From positions 868,001 to 932,000 of the forward strand of contig CP099426.1 in NCBI GenBank assembly GCA_024114885.1: DNA of 64,000 nucleotides, written 5' to 3'. Source of the stretch: Septoria linicola (taxonomy: Eukaryota; Ascomycota; Dothideomycetes; Mycosphaerellales; Mycosphaerellaceae). The position numbers were made by a program, and so were the translations under genes. Positions within the stretch are counted from its first letter, which is position 1; each line of letters starts with the position of its first letter. This document shows, piece after piece, positions 57,994 through 64,000 of this stretch. The notes beneath the pieces were generated by a model. That model saw nothing but the letters and a program-made list of their open reading frames with translations. It searched no databases and was not told the DNA's origin.

Positions 57994-60303
57994 TTGCTGC
58001 CGCTCTCCTCGTCGTTGAGCCCGATGCGTTTACCAAGTCCAGTAGCCAACATTGAGTTGACGTCCACGCCAGAAGATCCGACCATTCGAGAAGCGGCTCG
58101 GCTACGAGGGAGGATCGCTGCTTGCGAAGCAGAGGAGGCACGAGAAGATATAGATGCAGGGATGAAAGACGTCGAAGACTTCTTGATTGACGATCTTGGC
58201 CCCGCTCTGACTTCCACTCCAGTGCGAAAGAAGGGAAAGAGACTGCAGGACTTGAAAGTATCGAGCCCTTTGCTGCCGGCTGAGATGTCAGAGTCTTCCG
58301 AGCCACCAAGCAAGAAGACGAAGACTGTGGCTTTTGCTGAGGAGCTGAAGATGGCGATTCCTCAATTGCCCCCAGTGGACGAAATGACAGATCCAGAGCT
58401 CGGCGCCCAAGAAGCTTTTACTGCGATGGGCGCATTGCTGGAACCTTACGCGAGACCTGCTCTGGATAATATCGCGAACGAAGAGCTTTGTGAAGCGGAC
58501 ACAATTGGGAGAGTGCCTATACCGCCGATCTCGCCCGTCAAAGCAGTCTCACCATGGGACGAACCACATGACCTTCGATCGACGCTCTGCGAGGAAGTGA
58601 CTTGTAAAGAAAGCAAATGGAGTGGCGTGAGTAAGCTTGAGAAGTCTCTGCCTTGGGCGCCTTTCTCCTCTCGGCTGGCAAAGATCAGACCAGAAGGAGA
58701 CTTTGACGATGGCTCTTGCGTGATGTACCTCAAGGAACTGCGTCTCGACGAGGAATTTGATATGCAGAGATTCGTGTGGAAGCCTGAAGGGCTAAGGATT
58801 CTCGATGTCGACGAGGATGAAGAAGACGAAGTGCAAGCTGTTTCCTGGCCCGTTGGTGAAGACGAACAAGATGATAGCGCGGGACAGGACCTGATGGCCC
58901 ACAGTCAACATGGCAACAGAGCCCAACCCTCGCAGTCGTGGGCTTCTGGCCCACCACCGACAGTGGCTCCTGTGATCACTGAAGGCGTGCCCAAGACGAC
59001 CCAAAGCGTGTCACGGCCACAAGCGAGACGGACTGCTGCGGCGCCACTAACGAAGCCCGTCACAGCAGCCGACCCATTCTTGCCAGAAACAGGTTTCTCG
59101 TATATTCTCAAGTCAATACCTCGTTCGGACAGTTTCCACGAACGACTCGATGCAAGCCCTGGCAACTGGAGAAGTCTCGACATCGGGGAACTTCTTAAGC
59201 AACGAAAGGCGCAGCTCGATCAAGGTGTTTCTGCGAAGCCCCAGCAGATGGAACAGGGCAATGCTCGACAACAACCAAAACAGCGTGAAGCTGCCGCGAG
59301 AACGTCGGCATTACAAGGCACCACCGATGCGCGGGAACATTTTTCACAGTTTCTACACTTGAATGGCAGGCCGATAACGCCAGCGGTCCCGAAGGCGACT
59401 CGTGGCGATGGCGAGCATGGATCCAGAGGCAACGAATCTCCTGTGGTAGCCGAACAGACCTTTGAGGCAAAGTCTTCGAACCCTCCGCGAGCAAACGTCA
59501 ACATTCCGGTTCCTGTCATCGAGAATCGCGAGCAACCATTTCAAGTCATCTTATCGGCCTCCGTCACGAGCAATCACTTCATGATCCGCAAGCTACAAGA
59601 GCTTCTTCCTTCCCTCGAAATGATCACCCGCGACTGCATTGTTCAAGCCAGAGAAGCAGATATCACCCTGTCCACGAGCACAGGCCTGATGTTCACCAAC
59701 ATTCAGAAGCTGAAGCAGAAACCTTTGCCTGGCCAGAGAGATTTCTATGGTATCCGCGAGCAAGTAGCAGTAGCCGCTCTCCGCTATGAACGACTGATCG
59801 TGCTCGTCAGTGAGGGCAAGCAAACCTTTGGAGAAGACATGCTCGAAGTCTCTGGGCTTGACGAACGAAATGCTAATGCCTTGTGCGACTTCAATGGCGA
59901 ATGTGATCTGCTGGATGCTGAGGTAACAGTCCAGTACATCCCTGGCGGAGACGAGCAGCTCATACAATGGCTCGCTGCAAGCATTTCGCGACATGCTGTC
60001 AGTGTTGAAAGGTTCACGCTGCTACAAGACGAGACCATGTGGGAACAATTTCTGCGACGAGCTGGCTTGAACGCTTATGCAGCGCAGTTCATACTGGGAG
60101 AGCTCAAGTCGCCTTCAAGTGATCATGTCGCAGATGCAGCCGATGCCGAGCACGATGGTCTTTTCGGTCTGCCTGCGTTCATCTGTATGACAGAGGAAGC
60201 ACGTGTGCAACGCTTCGGTCCTCTGATCGGCGGGGAGGTCATGCTTCGGAGAGCGAGTAGAGCTACCGATGGTCGATGGCCATCGCTCGGAAATGTACGC
60301 TGA
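57994..60303 (+). CDS. XPF-fold, HhH-like protein, possible Zip2/SHOC1-type meiotic factor
   Basis: A frame of 769 codons. If it is a separate gene, the first ATG is at 58,024 (MRLPSPVANIELTSTPEDP); otherwise it continues from the preceding frame. Residues about 530-680 look like an ERCC4/XPF nuclease fold: VILSASVTSNHFMIRKLQEL, then READITLSTSTGLMFTNIQK, then ALRYERLIVLVSEG, then LLDAEVTVQYIPGGDEQLIQ. A helical C-terminal part follows that resembles an HhH2 module. The nuclease signature ERKxxxD is not present, so it should be catalytically dead, as Zip2/SHOC1 proteins are. Those proteins stabilise crossover intermediates in meiosis. The fold call rests on recognition by eye and the ortholog call is tentative. 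The N-terminal half is acidic and contains a KKTKTVAFAEE segment. Confidence 0.7.
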   Translation: MLPLSSSLSPMRLPSPVANIELTSTPEDPTIREAARLRGRIAACEAEEAREDIDAGMKDVEDFLIDDLGPALTSTPVRKKGKRLQDLKVSSPLLPAEMSESSEPPSKKTKTVAFAEELKMAIPQLPPVDEMTDPELGAQEAFTAMGALLEPYARPALDNIANEELCEADTIGRVPIPPISPVKAVSPWDEPHDLRSTLCEEVTCKESKWSGVSKLEKSLPWAPFSSRLAKIRPEGDFDDGSCVMYLKELRLDEEFDMQRFVWKPEGLRILDVDEDEEDEVQAVSWPVGEDEQDDSAGQDLMAHSQHGNRAQPSQSWASGPPPTVAPVITEGVPKTTQSVSRPQARRTAAAPLTKPVTAADPFLPETGFSYILKSIPRSDSFHERLDASPGNWRSLDIGELLKQRKAQLDQGVSAKPQQMEQGNARQQPKQREAAARTSALQGTTDAREHFSQFLHLNGRPITPAVPKATRGDGEHGSRGNESPVVAEQTFEAKSSNPPRANVNIPVPVIENREQPFQVILSASVTSNHFMIRKLQELLPSLEMITRDCIVQAREADITLSTSTGLMFTNIQKLKQKPLPGQRDFYGIREQVAVAALRYERLIVLVSEGKQTFGEDMLEVSGLDERNANALCDFNGECDLLDAEVTVQYIPGGDEQLIQWLAASISRHAVSVERFTLLQDETMWEQFLRRAGLNAYAAQFILGELKSPSSDHVADAADAEHDGLFGLPAFICMTEEARVQRFGPLIGGEVMLRRASRATDGRWPSLGNVR

Positions 60304-60923
60304 AGTGTGCCCAGATTTTGTGAGGACTGGAGCCGCGAAGATGGCTCGTGAGCTATAAGCTGGTGTTGACGTGTTCCTCTGAAATCTTGGCAGATCAGTC
60401 AAGTGTAGGTGTGCCGGTGGTACAATCAACGCGGCACATGCAATGCAGTGTATCATCGCTTGAATCACACTACACCGTCTTGTGCATACGTGCAAGTGTA
60501 CGCAACATGTAGACCTGTCGTCGCAATCATTGTGCAATGCTAAAATCCTGTACCTGACGATCGTGTAAATTCCCCACCGCGATGACGTGGCTGAATCGAA
60601 TCATTTCGCTCCAATGTGATGTCGATACGTGGTTGCCCAGTGCCAATGCTGAGAGCTCCAGACCGACGTGTGCAGGCGATCCACGATCTCCAAGAGATCG
60701 CTACTCAAATTATTCCTTCATCTATCAAGCTGTGGCTTGTGAGTCGTACATGTGGTTGCTGCATGATGATCGCTGCTGCGGCGTCGGAGCTACCGAAGGT
60801 GTGTCGCTCGCTTAGTTGTCGGAATGTCCTGATCTGGATTCCTGTTTGGTAAATGAATTTCTCGCTGCACACAGCCTCCACCGAGAGCAGACTTTTTGTC
60901 ACTTGTAGCTGGTCGAGCTGAAG
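60304..60923. other. Convergent 3' intergenic region
   Basis: Lies between the Zip2-like gene (+) and the truncated kinase (-). The minus strand was checked for missing kinase subdomains IX-XI and none were found. Confidence 0.5.
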
Positions 60924-62261
60924 TCAAGGGGATTCTTGAGGAGCAACTTCGGACTGACAGTTGAGCGAATACGTGTCCGACTTCTTGGCATTGTAGGAAC
61001 CTGAGACTCGGGTCACCTCAGGGGCCATGAAGATGTTTGTGCCAATGTTATTCGTTGGGAAGAATAGGTTGAACATCTGCAACGTAGCGCGGTCCAGGTC
61101 AGTAAGGAAGACTTGGCCGGTGGAGGTGATAATGAAGTTTTCTGGCTTGATATCTCTGTGCACCCATTCGACCTCGTGCAACGCGTTCACGCCTTCGCAG
61201 GCCTGCTTGAAGATTCCGTACTTGGACGATTGAGAGTGCGGTCTCTCACGGAGATACTCTTCGAGATTCTGCTCGCCCTTTGGGTAGAGCACAAGTGCCC
61301 AGGATCCCTCATGTTGGAAGCTGGCGAGCATTTGTGTGACGAAGTTCGACTGGCCAATGTTTCCTTTGCGTAGACTCTGGAACTTGTGGTAGGCTGTACG
61401 CTCACGTTCCGTCTTTTGCGCTGCAGAGGTCTTAATTGCAACAACTTGATTGCTCGAATACGAGTCACGAGCATTGTAGACAACAGTGGCGGAGTTGGCT
61501 TGACGGAAGATCGGCTGACCTATGATCATGTACTGATGGGCAAGGAGTCCAGTCTGGATAGCAGTGGCGGTATCGCGAGGGCCTGTTCCACGGCTGGAGG
61601 CGTTGGCCAGCTTCTTCTGGTGAAGTGGGTTGAAGGTCGAGGTAAGAGCAGTGGAAGACATCTTCATCTCCAACTCCCATTCGAATCCTTCGGATGCAAT
61701 GATCACATTGCTGCTGGAGTTGGAGCCAGTCGAGACACTGAGGGTGTTGTGGCCCACGAGAGGCGTTGGAGTCGACCAGATGTTGTCGGCACGGAACCGA
61801 TCGCCATTCGTGGCGAGACGCCGCCCGTTGACGGTCACTGCAACAGCCTCACGGGTGCTGATGCTCAGGCCGACCTCGTCCTCAAGGTTGAGTGTGAAGA
61901 GGACGTGCTTGCCTTTCAGGCTGGCGTTAAGTGGTCCCTGGACGAGGAACTCAGTGTCAAGTGTTGATTTGCCGGGGTCAGCACCTTCAGGCTGTCCTCG
62001 ACCCAAGTGCCAGACTACTGATTTTATGGAGGCTTTTGGTTTGCATAGCTCTTCCATGTCGACGTATCCAAAATAGCACAGCTGGCCATTGTTATCGGAT
62101 CCCAAGAACTTGTCGCCGCCGGTGGTATTGTTGCTGCCAAGGTGGGCGTCGGGGCACATTCCAGTCTTGGACTTTTCATTGTTGGGTCGCAATATGAACA
62201 CGAGGACATTGCCCTCGCGGCGAGGGTAGATCTCGCGTCCGTTGAAGTCGGGAACTGACAT
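60924..62261 (-). CDS. Protein kinase-like protein, C-terminally truncated
   Basis: The 445-residue protein has an N-terminal beta-rich region of about 210 residues, with an FHA-like impression (NTLSVSTGSNSSSNVIIAS). A protein-kinase domain runs from about 245. Present are the ATP-anchoring Lys in VVAIKTS, a catalytic loop HRDIKPENF and APEV. The Gly-rich loop is degenerate (GQPIFRQANSATVV) and DFG is replaced by DLD. After KKSDTYSL, in subdomain IX, the sequence becomes NCQSEVAPQESP and stops, so subdomains X-XI and most of the C-lobe are missing. No downstream exon restores them. It is either a gene remnant or a pseudokinase-type fragment from a lineage-specific family. The start (MSVPDFNG) follows a TGTGTC-rich leader. 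Confidence 0.72.
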   Translation of the reverse strand: MSVPDFNGREIYPRREGNVLVFILRPNNEKSKTGMCPDAHLGSNNTTGGDKFLGSDNNGQLCYFGYVDMEELCKPKASIKSVVWHLGRGQPEGADPGKSTLDTEFLVQGPLNASLKGKHVLFTLNLEDEVGLSISTREAVAVTVNGRRLATNGDRFRADNIWSTPTPLVGHNTLSVSTGSNSSSNVIIASEGFEWELEMKMSSTALTSTFNPLHQKKLANASSRGTGPRDTATAIQTGLLAHQYMIIGQPIFRQANSATVVYNARDSYSSNQVVAIKTSAAQKTERERTAYHKFQSLRKGNIGQSNFVTQMLASFQHEGSWALVLYPKGEQNLEEYLRERPHSQSSKYGIFKQACEGVNALHEVEWVHRDIKPENFIITSTGQVFLTDLDRATLQMFNLFFPTNNIGTNIFMAPEVTRVSGSYNAKKSDTYSLNCQSEVAPQESP

Positions 62262-62306
62262 TGTGTCTGTGATTGAGTCTGTGACTGTGTCTGTGACTGT
62301 GTGACG
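62262..62306. repeat. Short TCTGTGAC/TGTG repeat in the kinase leader
   Basis: Imperfect copies of GTCTGTGACTGT lie immediately upstream of the kinase ATG (minus-strand gene). It is a simple-sequence tract that may lie in the 5' UTR. Confidence 0.6.
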
Positions 62307-62615
62307 AGATGGATCCTCGGGGTGAATGAATCTTGAGGGAGCGGCTGCGACTGGAGAGCAAGACGCAGCCAGTATGGTGGTGTTGCAATGGACGTATGCT
62401 GACGTTCATGCGAGGAGAAGGCAATTGCACTCTGATTCGTCTGTCAGTGGCTGTGAGCGTGGAAAGCATGTGATGACACTAATGTGATTCGCTCAACTCA
62501 CTGATTATTTGATGACTCTTTCCCTGTGCTCGAATTTTCGTCGCGCGCACGACGAACAAAGATCACAATCACAACACCACCACCTTTGCATCGCTCAGTC
62601 TCCCATCACTGCGCC

Positions 62616-63257
62616 ATGCCATCAAGACAAGCAACTTCCGTCTACATCATGACGGCAACCAAAACCACCGTCAAGCTCGGCGCGCCCAAGTGCTTGCGCA
62701 ATCACAAGCGCTTACGTCCTTCGAGCACATGTCCACCATCCACCAAAGCGCACAACCTTCGCAGCACTCGCTCAACGCAACGCAGCTCTGCTCTCCAATA
62801 CCGCAACAGTGGCTTCGACGTCCCCGCTGCGCACTCCGACAATTGCGCGACAGACATCATCTCTGTGGGCTGGCAGGCGCGATATCGAGTGCGCGAGCGC
62901 GACACAATTTCACACGCGGAATTCTGTATCTCTCCTCCATCAACATCACAGCGCACACCCCATGCGGCAAATCTAGTCACTGAAGCACATGGCGACGACG
63001 AGACCGACCACTTCAATGCATGCCCTCCACAGTCGTACGCTTCGATACCAGCAGAGCCGTTCCTTCGTCTTCCTGGCGAGCCGGACTCGCAGTATGCAAT
63101 TCGGCCTGAAGATGTGCCGCTTGCCGCACAACAGAACTGGGCAGAGTCGTTGGCGAACGCTCTCGATGGCCTGCTACTTGACAGCCAAGGACGCGTGGTA
63201 GACTGGGCAGTCGACGTCTTTCGAGCGGAGGACACGGAGGCGGAGCAGGAGGCTTGA
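62616..63257 (+). CDS. Hypothetical protein
   Basis: I do not recognise this protein. Starting at MPSRQATSVYIM gives about 213 residues; the frame is open from 62,526. The N-terminal half is Arg/Ser/Thr-rich. The C-terminal 70 residues look more protein-like, with balanced composition and an amphipathic acidic helix (NWAESLANALDGLLLDSQGR; VDVFRAEDTEAEQ). Its upstream region is shared with the divergent kinase gene. A small lineage-specific gene is plausible. The N-terminal part could be an unspliced or chance extension. Confidence 0.5.
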   Translation: MPSRQATSVYIMTATKTTVKLGAPKCLRNHKRLRPSSTCPPSTKAHNLRSTRSTQRSSALQYRNSGFDVPAAHSDNCATDIISVGWQARYRVRERDTISHAEFCISPPSTSQRTPHAANLVTEAHGDDETDHFNACPPQSYASIPAEPFLRLPGEPDSQYAIRPEDVPLAAQQNWAESLANALDGLLLDSQGRVVDWAVDVFRAEDTEAEQEA

Positions 63258-63450
63258 AGCGGTCGCAGATGGGCGAGACGATAATTCGGGCGAATCTCAG
63301 AGGGTCGCGAACATACACATGCATGCAACAAAAAGCAAATTATGATTGGGGCAAGGAACAATTGCAGATGAGAAACGTTTCCTCGAGCGGAGGTGTGGTT
63401 CAAGTTAAGCTAACTAATGAGATGTGGTCTCGGCGAAGACCGAAGGATTC

Positions 63451-63480
63451 TAACTTAGACTAACTTAGACTAACTTAGAC
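63451..63480. repeat. Three exact copies of TAACTTAGAC
   Basis: A 10-bp unit is repeated three times without change downstream of the hypothetical gene. Confidence 0.9.
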
Positions 63481-63726
63481 AAAGCTCACAGCTGAGCTAA
63501 CCAAGTCTGAGACAGGGTAGAGTGAATAATGCCAGCAGAGAACACGTTTTATATTGATATAGGGTTTGGCGTGCCTCCTAACTTCCAATGACAGGGCTAC
63601 AGAGGTCGGGGTGTCCACATCATGCTCGTCACACGCTTCATGGTCGAGATGTCGCTGCTAGATCTCCATCAAGTCATGAAATGCTTTCTCTTTGTTGTCC
63701 TCTTGCTATGGCTGCTGTGCAGAATC

Positions 63727-64000
63727 CTACCACCAATAATCTGCGAGATGACCGAACCACATATCATCTGATGTCAACGCATCATCAGTCATACACAATA
63801 CTTTCTTGCAAGCTGTCTTGACATGTTCCTCATGCAGATCGGTGGGTCTAGTGCTTAGCCATGCATACACAGAATACATCCCGGCTTTCAATGCGAAGAC
63901 GGGATTAATGCCAAAGAAGATGCCACCATCCTCCCTTAACTGCATCGCAAGCCGCTGAGCGTAATAACAGACTGCGTCAAACTCGCCATCCTCCAAGCCA
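63727..64000 (-). CDS. C-terminal end of a gene running off the window, unidentified
   Basis: The open frame enters from the right edge and ends at a stop near 63,727. About 90 residues are visible (AVCYYAQRLAMQLREDGGIF; NPVFALKAGMYSVYAWLSTR; DDMWFGHLADYWW). The helical, mixed composition resembles the C-terminal region of fungal-specific (Zn2Cys6-type) transcription factors, but no diagnostic motif is present. The assignment is only a suggestion. Confidence 0.45.
   Translation of the reverse strand, partial: GLEDGEFDAVCYYAQRLAMQLREDGGIFFGINPVFALKAGMYSVYAWLSTRPTDLHEEHVKTACKKVLCMTDDALTSDDMWFGHLADYWW

Noticed and set aside
1..64000. tRNA, rRNA or CRISPR features
   Set aside because: I scanned for B-box-like GGTTCGAATCC motifs and regular spacer repeats and found none convincing. 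A tRNAscan run would be decisive.

Overview
This is a filamentous ascomycete chromosome segment, most likely a Dothideomycete of the Mycosphaerellaceae type. That placement is an inference from gene content and style, not from a search. Supporting signs are genes with 0-5 short GT-AG introns (about 50-90 nt, with CTRAC-type branch sites), Pezizomycotina families such as bZIP-DUF3425, Kei1, nicotinate/allantoate-type MFS and SPX-ankyrin-GDPD proteins, and transposon relics mutated in the manner of repeat-induced point mutation (RIP).

Layout. Bases 1 to about 13,940 are a gene-free RIP island. A Copia element lies on the minus strand (1-5,566) and carries a 1.58-kb tandem duplication. Next come segments bounded by AGTCGGT/ACCGACT doublets (about 5,970-9,510). 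A 5'-truncated Gypsy chromovirus on the plus strand follows (about 9,725-11,690), then unrecognised RIP-mutated sequence. The island ends abruptly about 280 bp before a bZIP gene.

Bases 14,200-27,300 hold a bZIP-DUF3425 regulator (-), a damaged MFS drug/amine-transporter gene (+), a Ulp1-type SUMO protease gene (+), a decayed tandem array with a period of about 130 bp interrupted by a 468-bp TRIM-like LTR element with a perfect 5-bp target-site duplication, an intronless partial copy of the protease gene's 5' end, and KEI1 (+), a subunit of inositol phosphorylceramide synthase. Bases 29,300-32,500 hold a six-exon MFS transporter of the anion:cation symporter type (+) and a GNAT acetyltransferase (-). 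A 4-kb gene-poor stretch follows, with at most one small hypothetical gene.

Bases 36,700-49,500 hold an AT-hook/UIM nuclear protein (+), a GDE1-like SPX-ankyrin-glycerophosphodiesterase (-), a 4.4-kb gene-poor stretch with a small RIP-like island, and a paired cysteine-cluster protein (-). Bases 50,700-60,300 hold mitochondrial RNA polymerase RPO41 (-), a divergently transcribed gene for a three-HTH Myb-like protein whose N-terminus looks like a mitochondrial presequence (+), and two closely spaced reading frames that probably form one XPF-fold/Zip2-like meiotic gene (+). The end of the window has a kinase gene lacking the C-terminal third of its catalytic domain (-), a hypothetical gene (+) and the 3' end of a gene that runs off the edge (-).

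There is no operon-like logic. Apart from the RPO41/Myb pair, the genes are unrelated housekeeping and lineage-specific functions. The most promising points are that divergent pair, the TRIM insertion, the intronless protease copy, the array that may once have coded for 43-residue repeats, and the two different dinucleotide regimes inside the RIP island. No tRNA, rRNA or CRISPR was recognised.
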